In this document: positions 1 through 10,771 of the stretch, piece after piece
How positions within the stretch are numbered: the stretch's first letter is position 1
How the letters are laid out: every line of letters starts with the position of its first letter
Assembly: GCA_033182465.1 (NCBI GenBank)
Contig: CP137322.1
Location: forward strand, 2,108,001 to 2,172,000
Origin: Sanghuangporus weigelae
Lineage: Eukaryota > Basidiomycota > Agaricomycetes > Hymenochaetales > Hymenochaetaceae
Direction of reading: 5' to 3'
Length of the DNA stretch: 64,000 bases
The notes under the pieces: model-generated
The model's input: only the letters and a program-made list of their open reading frames with translations
Databases searched by the model: none
Told to the model about the DNA's origin: nothing
Position numbers and translations under genes: made by a program

Positions 1-1170
1 TCCGGAGCACGTCATCCTCGGCGGTGATAGCGCAGGAGCTCAATCGATTACACTTCACCTAACAGCATTCTCAGGCGCATCAACAGATCTCTTTCATGCT
101 GTCATTGCCGAATCACAATCTTTCCCGCCTATTCTGACCGTCTCGGGAGCGCAATTTGAATATGACGCGCTCGTTGAGCGTGTGGGGTGTGCGAATTCCA
201 CAGACTCGCTTGCATGCCTTCGCGCCTTGAATATAAGCACCCTCCAGAAAAACAATATCGCAATACCTTTCCCTGGAAGAGACAATCCGCCGAACTTTCT
301 CTATGGAGCAATAGTCGACGGAAATTTCCTTTCGGACGTTCCATTCAGGCTTTTTGAGGAAGGGAAATTTGTGAAGGTACCTTCGGTTTTCGGGTACGTC
401 ATTCATACTTGATTACAAGAAAAAGCGCTCACCTTTAAAAGTGACGATACAAACGAAGGTGAGCATTTCCATTCGAAACTTTACTTATCATGATTGACAG
501 ATTGAAGGTACAATCTTCACTCCAACGAGCCTTGATTCGGAATCGGACATGGACAGCTTCCTATTGGATAACTTCCCTAAGCTGAATCAAACATCACTCG
601 ATACGATCCATGTTTTCTATCCCGAATCAGAACAGTTTCCAGATCACGGAACTTTCTATTTCAATGCGGCGACCGCGTACGGAGAAATGCGATATATCTG
701 TCCCGGTATTTTTATCAGCAACCAGATTCGAATGTTCAGAAACCCACGTCCGAACTGGCTCTACCAGTGAGTATGAATTCGAAGCTGCGATTTGATAGAT
801 ACGTGACCAATGCGCATGTATTAGCTACAACGTGGAAGATCCAGATCAGGTGGCAGCAGGATTGGGCGTACCGCATACAGTCGAGATTTCAGCGATATGG
901 GGACTTAACAGCACCACCGGAACTCCTCCAGCGAGTTATTTCACGACAAACGCGAACATCGTTCCGGTTATTCAAGGATACTGGACAAGCTTCATTCGAT
1001 CGTTCGATCCGAATACGCATCGTGCAGAAGGGACTGCGGAGTGGGTGCCGTTCGATGGGGAAAAAAGAATTCTGTTTCAGACAAATGCGACAAGAATGGA
1101 GATAATTTCTCAGGATCAGCAAGAGCGATGTGACTTCCTTACTAGCATAGCGATAGAACTTGAACAGTAG
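1..1170 (+). CDS. Carboxylesterase / type B lipase, 3' part
   Basis: C-terminal part of a carboxylesterase-lipase (alpha/beta hydrolase, COesterase family), cut by the window start. The first codons (frame starting at base 2) read HVILGGDSAGAQS, the nucleophile elbow with the catalytic Ser. Further on lie DDTNEGTIFTP, the segment that in this family carries the acid residue, and NVEDPDQVAAGLGVPHTVEI, which supplies the catalytic His. Three introns with good signals fit: after VFG near 390, after NEG near 460-505 and after WLYH near 769-820. The stop is at 1168-1170. Such fungal enzymes are usually secreted and hydrolyse esters or lipids; the signal peptide would lie outside the window. The substrate cannot be told from sequence. 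The preserved frame across all joins argues for a working gene. Confidence 0.88.
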
Positions 1171-1597
1171 TTATCGTTTAAAACGAGAAAAGATACGAGC
1201 AACAGAGAAACTCAAGCTCATAACGTCCTATACTACAGCATCCGACAGTACATATCTTTCGAATAGTCAACTTCGTAAACTTCAAGTATGTGGTTCTCTA
1301 CGTAAATTTTCACTTAACTTGTTTTCTTGATCATGTCACTCACTTCTTATTCTATGTACCTTAGCATACGACTACGTAGGGATGATAACCCCAAAGCAAA
1401 AGGACATACAAATAATAGTAAGAAAGTTCGTTCACAGGCTTTTGTCAATCATCACGTGAACATCGATCTTGTCGATCCAGACGCGTACGTGGCAAATCGC
1501 GTACCGTGTTTGCCTTCAAGTTCAGCATAAAGAGACTCACTCGGCCTTGTTTGGTCTTAACTTAACATCCGGTCCTGGTATCGATAGACTCTCGAGC
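1171..1597. other. Intergenic, carboxylesterase to GOT1
   Basis: About 430 bp without a recognisable gene. It must hold the 3' end of the esterase transcript and the promoter of GOT1. I see no clear TATA element, repeat or RNA gene. A short open frame here (1327-1530) has no recognisable protein features. Confidence 0.5.
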
Positions 1598-2286
1598 ATG
1601 TGGCTTACGGATGCCCAAAGTTAGCTTCGTCTCGAAACAAATACCTCTTTCTCTAACCGTGGATATATTATTTTTTGTGCAGAAATTGGTGTTGCGCTGA
1701 CCTCGTTCGGCGTGTTGTTCATGCTACTCGGAGTCGTTCTATTCTTCGACGGAAGTTTACTAGCATTAGGGAATGTGCGATCATCTTGCTGAACGTAGCT
1801 TGTGTGCGTTATAGAGCTAATCTCGCGTTGTCGTCAGGTTCTCTTTCTCTCTGGGATTACGCTCATCATTGGCGCGAGAAAGACGTTCTACTTTTTCGCT
1901 CGCAAACAGAAGCTGCGAGGGACGATTTGCTTTTTCGGTGGTGTCGTACTCGTGTTCCTCAAATGGCCATTCGTGGGTGTCGTTATTGAGACATTCGGGT
2001 TCCTTAATCTCTTTGGGTGCGTTCTTCATTGTCATCAACGACGAAATGACATTGTCTGATCTGATGAATATCCTTTTGCGCTCTTTTTTTATGACATACA
2101 GGGATTTCTTCCCCGTCATACTCACTTTCCTACGTCAGCTTCCGTTCGTTGGAAGCTTATTATCTCTCCCATACATTCGCGATGTGCGTTCTTACGCTGC
2201 TCAGTTGTTTATTGTCCGATTGCTGTCCTGACGTTGGTATACAGGTCGCAGACCGTCTGGCCGGGTCGCGGCAGTCTGTTGTATAA
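1598..2286 (+). CDS. GOT1: Golgi transport protein GOT1
   Basis: Small four-helix membrane protein of the Got1/SFT2 family, which acts in ER-Golgi vesicle traffic. Five exons join cleanly: 1598-1619, 1683-1774, 1836-2016, 2102-2183 and 2245-2286. The protein starts MWLTDAQKIGVALTSFG and continues with a hydrophobic helix (VLFMLLGVVLFFDGSLLALG), then LFLSGITLIIGARKTFYFF, LRGTICFFGGVVLVFLKWP and a last part ending in LPFVGSLLSLPYIRDV. The SGITLIIG-R-T and FLKWPFVG segments are typical of Got1. Length (about 139 residues) matches the family. The first exon is only 22 nt, common in fungal GOT1 genes. It lies between a secreted esterase and a sugar transporter; no functional link is implied. Confidence 0.93.
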
Positions 2287-3258
2287 TTTACAATCTCTTT
2301 TTTTCGCTGTCATTCTGTTTTTCTCTAGACCAGGATGTTACCGCCTTTGTCTGGAATGGTAAATTCTAGGACAATTCAAGAAGTTCGCAACGGCAGCAGC
2401 TTGAGGTCGTTACAGAAGTTGCATCACTCAGAACATCCACTTTAGCGTCAAGCAATATCATTTTGGGCGATTGGCTGGTTCGACAAAGGACATGGCTTAC
2501 GTTTTCCGAAATTCTGGCTTTTCCTGGCATTCGTATTTCATATGCGGATGACACACAGCTCGCTATCACCCTCCCGTCAAGTGAAATGCAAACAGATTAC
2601 ATGAAGTATATCAGCATCGTCCTCGTACGAATTATAACATATAACGCGAGCCAAGACCGCAGGATGGCCTATCCGGTAATTGATTGAAGCCTCCACTTCT
2701 GATGACGGAACTGCAAATTGATTCAAACAGGAATAGTCAGTCCTGGTCGCTGACAAAAGAGGCTTTGCGTCTCACTATGTGTAAGACAAGACGCTGTTAG
2801 GGTCCTTCCTGCCCCAGAACTGTTATGTCTGATTCACTCGCCATATCGTTCAGCCGCACGTGCACTACAGGCGAAAGAACAACCAATGTAAGCTTTTCCT
2901 CCGGGCCGCTTTACTGGCGTGGAGTGTACGAATGACCTTCGACGTTGATAAACTTGGAGCGTGCCACCCACTCGCCTTCTGATTTATTTTCCGCGGTCTC
3001 GCCTGGTCCCGTGAACAAGCGGTAAACATCAAACTCCGTTTCTTCGCTTCTGGCCGTTAGCTTCTCTAAGTGTTATCATATTGCGACTCTCGGCGCTACT
3101 AAGCTGTCTCTCCACAATCTATAAAGAGACTGACGTTGATTGCAATATCTATTCCGCTCAGCTGAGGGACGAGCTACTCCTTCGTTTCTGACTTCTTGTT
3201 CCTGTCCTCCGCGACGCAAACACCATCGCGCGGGAAGGTCCAGTACTTCAAAGGAAAG
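2287..3258. other. Intergenic, GOT1 to sugar transporter
   Basis: Nearly 1 kb with no gene I can identify. A frame stays open from about 2370 to 2687 on +, but its translation matches no family I know, has no obvious start context and may be chance. The rest is probably the promoter region of the downstream transporter. Confidence 0.4.
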
Positions 3259-5496
3259 ATGACAGCTACAGGAGTTACAGGTACTTCATATCCTATTCCA
3301 GTCTGTCTCGGGAAGCTCAATATGAAGGAACGCAGCCAGCGAGCTATCGCGAAGAGAATGGGTATTCGCCTTTGCTCTAGTTACGACACTCTTTTTCACT
3401 TGTACGTATCGCGTTCTGTTGTACCTGAAGCAACCTCACTGTGTATGCTCACCAGGGGGATTCGCCTATGGAGTACGTATCATTTGAATCCCAGGTGTCC
3501 CGCTCAAAGTTCTTGTTGCTCCTAGTTGCTCGATGTCCTTAATGCACATTTTCAAGAAGTTTTCGGGATCTCGAAGTTGCAAAGCACGCTTCTTCAGCTC
3601 GCATATTTTGTATGCCTCTCTCATCTTCATCCGCCCCACTTTTAACGTCACCATTCGCCTCGTCGCTAGGGCGCGTATTTCGTATGGGCGCCATTTGCCG
3701 GAATCTTTGTAAGTTGCCTTCTGTTTTCAGCGGTCTAAATTAGTTCTTCTGAGTACAGATCTAGATGCGGAAAGTGGGATACAAGGTCCGTTCGCAGTCC
3801 AAGTCCGGACCGATGGAGTGCTTGATGCTCTTATCCTGTTCATTAGAAAGGCATTCATTTGGGTCTATCGCTCTATTCCCTCGGTAAGCGAGTTAAAGTA
3901 GGAATTTCGCGTTTTATTTATTTATATGCAATATATTTCAAAATAGGTGCAATCTTCTTTTGGCCCTCGGCAAAGTTTAAGGCATACGGAGGGTTTGTGG
4001 GATGCACGTTTATCATCGGTATATCCTTCATTTTAACATGCGTGCGCACAATTTGTATGAAATACACGCTTCTCAGGTTGTGGACTTGCAACACTTGAGG
4101 TGGCGGCAAACTCGTACATTACTGTCCTCGGCAGTCCCAAGTATGCTGCGGCACGCCTTAACTTTAGCCAGGGCTTTCAAGGTGTCGCGTCTTTTTCAGG
4201 GCCACTGATTGCTTCGCATTACTTCTTCAAAGGCAAGAATGCGACTACCCTTGATACTGTACAATGGTGATTTTCTGCGTTCGAACTTCAACTGCGTCAC
4301 CTGGAGGATGAACAAAGTCTGATACTATATTCTACTCTTCGTAGGGTGTATCTTGCCGTCGCAGGACTAGGCATTGCCCTAAATATTCTGTTTTAGTGAG
4401 CAACGATGATATTTTCGGTGTTATGTCCGGTTGTTGATATCGGTCCTTCAGCTTCTCTGTCCTTCCTGAAATATCCGAAGACGCACTTTCGCGCGAAATG
4501 GCAAGCAAAGGTCTCGATAAGGACATCGACCCGTTCTACAAGCAGTATCGCACCATCTTTGGCTTCGTTGCGCAATTGTGCTACGTGTATGTCTCAATGT
4601 ACAATGCCCCATACGTGGAACACTTACTGCATGAACAGGGGTGCACAAGTAGGTGTAGCCGCTTTCGTCGTGAATTTCTTGTCAGAGGAGCCTGGCTTGA
4701 ACATTTCGCAGTCGAAGGCGAGCACAATGTTTTCTCTGTGTCAGGTCACATTCACGGTTGGTCGTTTCGTCGGTGTCGTTATCTTGAAGTGGATAGATCC
4801 TGCTCTTCTATTCACATTCCACGCGGTGATGTGTATCATTGCAAGTATTTGTGTCGCTACGCTTGAGGGGTGGACGGCAGTTGGCTTCCTTTACGTGCTG
4901 TTCTTCTACGAGTCAATTTGCTATCCGGTAAGTTGAGGTCCGTAACTCGGAAATAATACAGTTCTCAGTGAGTTGCGGACGCAGTGTATATTCGCGCTCG
5001 GCACGAAAAACCTCGGCATTCACACGAAACGCGGATCGGGCCTTATTGTCATGGTAAGTCTTGTTCTTTATGCGTTGTACTCATTCAAAGATCGATCGAA
5101 CGGCCTTTATTCTAGGGTATAGGAGGAGGAGCATGGTATCCGTCTGCCCAAGGAGCTCTCGCAGATCGAGCTTCTACGCGCAGGTCGTATCTAGTTCCTA
5201 TGACTGGATACCTCGCGATGCTCCTCTATGCCGGGTGTGTTGCCCTGTGTCTTCCGTCACATTCACAAGACTGACTGGACACTCTTAGTGGCCTGGTCGT
5301 GCACCAGACGATCACAGGAGGATTCCGCTTCTTCAATGTTAACGAAGAGGAAGCAGTTCGTGCGCAGACCGTCGTTGCTGTTGCCTCTACAGATGTCGTA
5401 GACCCGAAGCTGGTCGAGAGTGTCTATGTACGCGAAGATGATAGTATACGTAAAAGCGGGAAGGAAGAACAGGAAGAGATGATAGAACGGATATAG
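3259..5496 (+). CDS. FucP-like major facilitator sugar transporter
   Basis: Proton-coupled sugar transporter of the fucose/glucose permease (FucP) branch of the MFS. Spliced exons give the family's usual order: TLFFTWGFAYGLLDVLN with HFQEVFGISKLQS after helix 1, then YFVWAPFAGIF, KGIHLGLSLYSLGAIFFWPS, YGGFVGCTFIIG, and in the second half ASTMFSLCQVTFTVGRFVG and GIGGGAWYPSAQG. At least ten short introns are needed. The tail is hydrophilic and acidic, ending at 5494-5496. The plasma membrane is the likely site. Oddity: near 3350-3400 the frame that starts at 3259 and the frame entering helix 1 are one base out of step, and the only available intron there would be 19 nt, so either the first exon is misplaced or the gene has a small lesion. 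The substrate sugar is not deducible. Confidence 0.85.
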
Positions 5497-5719
5497 ACTA
5501 ACTCTAAGAGTGCGCTTTTACCTTTCTTCATTTCTATCTTCTATTTTCGAATGCATGATAAACAAGTTACACGGATGAAGAGGAGCTGAGTAGTATCTTG
5601 AGTCCGTCATCTTGAGTCCGTCCTAAGCGTTTTCAAAAAAAAAATAGAGTTTCGTTTCATCACGTGGCTAGAAACTTTCATGCCTCATATGGTACAAGTT
5701 TGTAACGACAATTACTCCC

Positions 5720-6774
5720 ATGGTGTCCCCCTTCACGGTGTATATTGCTGTCAGTGATCCTTTGGACTGTATTCCTTGAAAGATTGAGTAGCATGCGACC
5801 TCTAATAGGAACATTACTCGGAATTCAAAAATCTAGCAGATGAACTTGGGCGACGGAAGGCCAAACTACACCTGGTGACCCGCTTCTGGACACTATCATC
5901 AGTTGAGAAGGAACGATTAGCACGTCTTTCCGAAAATCCCGGGAGCTTCAGAATCCTTTCCGATGCTCTCGAGGACATCGATAGTCTCCAAGGAGTAGAG
6001 GAGTCGCAAGTCTTAGAGTACGTAGATGAGGGGAACGTAGCAGGAATTGTTGTCCGAACAGACTATTCCGACGAAGCAGCATGGTCAACCTTTATTGAGA
6101 AGCTCATGCAGGCGGAAAGGGAACTTGCGATGCCTTTAGACGAGGAAGATTTTCCTACGGAGGAGGCAAATACGGATGAAGAAGATCACGATGGATCTGA
6201 ACCAGACTCGGACAAGGAAATGGCTTCACCCGCTCAGAATACCGAGAAATCTTCCGCCCTCTCGCACAACTCACTTTTTGCTCTTCTAACCCCGCCTGTT
6301 TCCTCACCTTTACGCCCTCGGCTTGTCGGGGCCTCAAATCTAACGGTTCTACGCCTTGTTAACGAAGTTGACGTTATCCGTGCTCCGAGCCCCCCTGCAA
6401 GAACAGAGCAGACTAGATCAGCTTCTTCGGGGCATCGACTTACTGATTTACATGGCTTTGTTGAAGCCTACTCTGGGCCACTTGTTTGGATATATGATGC
6501 ACGATCAAACATAGATGGGGCTGCGCGTGTTGTGAGTCAATGCGCCGATGGAGTCGGAAGCGCAACGTGAGCCTTTAATAACTATGAAAACGAGATGTGA
6601 CTACTGATTATTGAGTGTAGGGCGGACAGCTGGCGAGCACGAGTGTCTTTCCTACCCGAGCTTCAGTTGAATCTGGTCAGCGGTTCCATGAAAATCGACT
6701 TCGGAGGGCTGGATCGATGGAACCATGATGAGCGTCAGAAGAATATGGCGATAGCAGATAACTGTGTTTTCTAG
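5720..6774 (+). CDS. Uncharacterised conserved-looking acidic protein
   Basis: I do not recognise the family. The best model has a short first exon 5720-5737 (MVSPFT), an intron to 5808, a long exon from 5809 to about 6567, an intron to about 6620 and a last exon to the stop at 6774, giving about 315 residues. The start is inferred: the long exon is open only from 5809 and needs an upstream exon. The N-terminal third (FKNLADELGRRKAKL, VTRFWTLSSVEKERLARLSE) is predicted helical and looks like a folded domain. Residues about 100-150 form a strongly acidic, Ser-rich linker. A second compact block follows, including GPLVWIYDARSNIDGA and WRARVSFLPELQLNLV. There is no signal peptide or membrane helix. 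Confidence 0.6.
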
Positions 6775-7171
6775 CAAAAATATGACTTACGTGTGTACGA
6801 GAATAATGATAAAATCGACGCAAGCTGACGAATCTCGCTCATTGCCTTCGCCTAATGCGCTTTCGCTATTTACGAAAGTTCTCAAGCTTGACCGGCATGC
6901 AGCGCACCGCTGCATTGGACACTCTTCTGGTAGAAATGCTTCTTTGGTTTTGGGTCATCTTCACTCTGTCAAGATAGAGCAGCATGAGCACCCGCTTTCA
7001 TTCACCACCGTTCGATGGTCATTTCTGACCCCACATATGGCCTTGCTTACATTGACTTTAATCAGAGCTTAGGCCGCATTGATCGGCACAAGAATATATA
7101 GGCTGGAAGAGAAGACGAAAGGAGAAGACAAACATCTTTCTCTGGACTCTTCCCAGATCGCCCTCACCTTC
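6775..7171. other. Intergenic, upstream of FAD monooxygenase
   Basis: About 400 bp, read as the end of the previous transcript and the promoter of the monooxygenase. Apart from the TATA-like element listed separately I see nothing specific. Confidence 0.5.
7095..7100 (+). promoter_or_regulatory. TATA-like box of the FAD monooxygenase
   Basis: TATATA lies 72 bp before the ATG at 7172, at the spacing expected if transcription starts about 30 bp downstream. Inferred from sequence only. Confidence 0.4.
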
Positions 7172-8746
7172 ATGGCTCTCTCAGAAGTGGCAATCATAGG
7201 GGCGGGCATCGCAGGGCCTGTTCTTGCGATGCTTCTGAAGCAAAAAGGCTACATCCCCGTCTTATACGAGCGTACTGAGGGTACTGCTTCCGGGGGTCTC
7301 AGTCTGGCGTGGGTCGATCTTCTTGCTTGCACATTGCGGGTATTTTTCAGTACCAACGCTGACATTTACCTGCGGATTTCAACTGTGTAGGCTGCAACCA
7401 AATGGATTCAAAGTGCTTAGCCTCATCCCTGGGCTTCTTGAAGGCCTACCTGGACGAAAAATCACCCACACGGCGGTGTTCTCTACGGTCACAAACCGTA
7501 CTTTAGTCCTCCATGATGCACCCTCGCGCGCGGGTGAACGTTATGATACTAGTCCTGAGCTTGGTATTCGTGGCGTTCAGCGCGAGCGATTTCATCGTTA
7601 TCTTGTTGAACAAGCCGAATCAAGAGGAGTCACTATTCATTGGAGCTATCAGCTTCAGAATCTGGAAGAAGTAGCTGAAGACTGCGTAGAGCTGCACTTC
7701 GCCAACGGAAAGACCGCGTGTGCAAGCTTTGTGATCGGATGTGATGGGCTTCATAGCAATACCCGTTCCGCGCTCTTCGGTGACATGAAGCCCGACTATA
7801 CCGGACTAGTCCAGGTAAATGGGTCACATGAACTCGAAACTGTTAGCTTTTACTGATAAGATTTCTTATGTGAAAGACCGGAGGAATGTCTCCCAGACCT
7901 CAGACCTTGAAGAATATAGATGCAATGTGCAATTTTTTAGGTGCTCATGCGCACATGGTCGCATACCCCATTACCGACGAATATTATTCATGGGCGTGAG
8001 TAATTTCACATCAGTTTTGCGATACGGGACTCATTGCGGAATGAACAGTATGACCCAGCCGGAGGATGAACATAAAGAATCGTGGCGATCAATTGATGAA
8101 GATCGAAAAGAGGCTTTCAAGAAAGGTCCCTTCTCTCAGTGGGGGTATGGTGCGGGTGACATGGTAAAGACCGCGACGAAAGTCATTAGAGTCAGTTCGA
8201 ATTCTTTATTCCCCATCATGCGCGCATATGAAGGTTTAAACTCTAAACTCAATTCAGTACGGATTATACGATCGTCCAGAACTAAAGACATGGTACAAAG
8301 GCCGTGTGGTATTGCTAGGGGATGCTGCACATCCCACTACTCCTGTGAGTATCGGATGTCTTGACTACACTACAGTCTGATCTTCAGTGCGGGTATTCAC
8401 TTCCTTCCAGCATCTAGGTCAAGGCGCAAATCAAGCTTTTGAAGACATCTATCACCTCGTGCGCGCTCTCACGATGCACCACCCGTCTCCTCGTGCTTCA
8501 GCCACTACGTCTCAGCTTACAGCTGCATTTGCGGAATACGAGCGCGTCCGACTACCGAGAAGCGCTGAACTGGTTCGCAGAGCCCGTGCTCGCGGCGACA
8601 AGCGAGTCGAGAATATAGACTTCAACAACTTGGAGGTTATGGAGAGACGGGAGAACGTATGGAAGGAAGAGTTAAGTGAGGACAATATTTGGAATGACAT
8701 GGACGTGTACGCAAAGGGCCCTTATGCGGGCAGGAGCGAGATATGA
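7172..8746 (+). CDS. FAD-dependent aromatic-type monooxygenase
   Basis: Class A flavoprotein monooxygenase (NAD(P)H- and FAD-dependent hydroxylase). The N-terminus VAIIGAGIAGPVLAMLL is the dinucleotide-binding GxGxxG fold, followed by an acidic residue at the end of the second strand (VLYERTEG). ASFVIGCDGLHSNTR is the family's DG motif. RVVLLGDAAHPTTP followed by HLGQGANQAFED is the GD motif that contacts the FAD ribityl and pyrophosphate. Introns: 7309-7390, about 7815-7878, 7996 to about 8050, about 8191-8260 and about 8344-8410, all GT..AG and frame-keeping. The stop is at 8744-8746, giving about 410 residues, the usual length. No signal peptide, so probably cytosolic. It could serve aromatic catabolism or secondary metabolism; no cluster partners are adjacent, so the substrate is open. 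Confidence 0.9.
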
Positions 8747-9038
8747 ATAAACAAAGTATTTCGAAAATGCCCTAGATCTTTATTTGCTTCACCAGTGTCC
8801 TCCGGTTAATGTGAGAGTGTGTATCTTAAGTCAGTGCATTACATGGCTGACGACACTTGTGTGTAAGTCCAATTTCCTGTTCTACTTGATTCTGAAGATG
8901 ACTACAATGGTGTCAAAATATGCGATCGAATCAGGATTTTCTATCCGGTTGTCCATCTCCATCGTCGTCTATCTTGGCAAAGGCCTCGTCCTGAGGGATA
9001 GTCTGAATGATAAGCTGGTGCAAATAGAAGTTCGGAGT

Positions 9039-10466
9039 TTAGCCTACATCTTCCCTTTCGTCCTCATCTTCACGATGTTTTCTTCTGCGATCAACTTCCT
9101 CTTCTCGCCGCACGATCTGGAGAGCGCGCTGGACACTGTGTCCGACTTCCGTATCTCCCTGGTCCCACTCTAACCCATAGTCCCACGCCACTCGTTTGAC
9201 AGCGCGCCGTAGACCCTTCACCTCGGCGATCAGTTCCTGGTACGCATCAACGTCGAAACCGCGTTCTGCGTACAGTTTCTGCTGCCGTCGTGACGTTGTC
9301 TCGGTCAATACAGTTCGATAAGATACCTCGCGATTATGCCAAAGAAACCAGAGATAACTGCCAATGACGATTCCGAATCCAGTCAAGTATGTTACGGGTT
9401 CCATCACGTCCCAACCAAGATCAGTTTCTGTATGGGAAAGTATCAGTATCTCTGACAAATCAGAGAAAGACGGCGTCGAAGGAACGCTCAGGGACACTGA
9501 CTGAATGTGAGTATGCCGACGGTTAGCCACCAACTCGACATCACCCCCGCGCCAGTAAATGCATATCTCTGTGTAGCACGCCGAGCAATCCGATCGCATT
9601 CATCCTTCACGTGTGCTAAATTTTCAATGCGCTTCGTCTTCCCATGCAACGATGCTCGAAGAAAACGTGTACGCTCTTCAAACGACGGTACTTTGATCCG
9701 AACATTACGCGAACCGATGGTAATCGTAAAGCTGCCCAGACGCGCCGCTTCTCGCAAAAAGTCTCCAATACCCGTCGCAGGACTCCAGTGCTGACCAAGT
9801 TCTGTAGAAGTACGAAGTGTGATAGGGAGATCATCTAGCGGATTCGACTTAGAGTATGCGCTCGGATTTATGTTTTAAGTATTTACCGTGCTTTTCAGCA
9901 CCCGCGCGAGGTGCTTCCTCGCGAATTAAATTAGCTATATAACTGAGTGGCTGACCTGGATGCAATAGGAAGATTGCACTGCGAGGACCTTCAGATCGCT
10001 TTCCGTCACTGTCGTCCTGCTTAATAAACGGATGTTCCCCTTTCTCTACAGATTCTTCCCAAGCACTATGAGAGCCCTCGCCATTGTTGGTGCCGTTGGA
10101 GTGATAACATTTGTCCGGGTCAGGGATTTTCCTTGAAGGCGAGGACGTTGAACCATCGGCAGAAGAAGGCAAGGGCAACGTAAGTTTATATAGCGAGGAA
10201 TTGGTGAATGATAGATATCCTACAAACAATGTCGAACTTTGAATAAGATTGTGTTAACGTATTCTGAACCGAGATAACGTACCTTCGTCCGAGTTTCTAT
10301 TAGCTTGCCTGGGAAGGGAAGGTTTAGAGCTGCTTGGAGTTGTGTCCTTTAATCCCGAACCTCGAACGGCCGAATATGAGCGGGATAAAATGATAATTGT
10401 TTCTCTACACCATCTGCTTGAAGCCAAGGCGCTGCGAAGAGGGTATAGACGCACCAACACCGTCAT
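9039..10466 (-). CDS. MCU: Mitochondrial calcium uniporter pore subunit
   Basis: Pore-forming subunit of the inner-membrane Ca2+ uniporter. The start at 10466 gives MTVLVRLYPLRSALASSRWC, an Arg-rich, acid-free mitochondrial presequence. Upstream in-frame codons are non-ATG. Three introns join without frame change (donors in + coordinates near 10283, 9891 and 9509). After a variable N-terminal domain comes a coiled region (SFEERTRFLRASLHGKTKRIEN), then helix 1 (AGVMSSWWLTVGILTF), the selectivity motif WDVMEPVTYL and helix 2 (TGFGIVIGSYLWFLW), and a long C-terminal coiled coil rich in Arg and Glu. WDVMEP is the W-D-x-x-E-P signature, with the pore Asp and Glu present; the usual Ile is Val. The stop is TAA at 9039. 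No EF-hand regulator (MICU) gene is nearby. Confidence 0.93.
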
Positions 10467-10771
10467 GATGAGTGTGGTAAGAGCTTGAAGCAACGAAAGC
10501 CAGGCTTTTCAACAAAGCAGCCCATGATGGTGGAGTTTTACCAACATGTGAGCTGATGTCATTTCCATGCCCCCCTTCCATGGATCGACATTTCCATAAT
10601 AGAAATATATACTATTTTACATTGTTTGTTTTGGTGGTGCAAGACTCTTACAATCAATGATTCCATGATTCCTCTGCCTTTCAATCAACACCGAGCCCCA
10701 GTCAATTCAGTCTTTCTCATCACTTCAAACTACGAATCACTCTATCTTAGCAGCACACTATCTCCTTGACA
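10467..10771. other. Intergenic, upstream of MCU
   Basis: About 300 bp between MCU (leftward) and the decayed coding stretch (rightward). It is AT-rich around 10590-10640 and probably contains the MCU promoter. Nothing else is recognisable. Confidence 0.4.
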
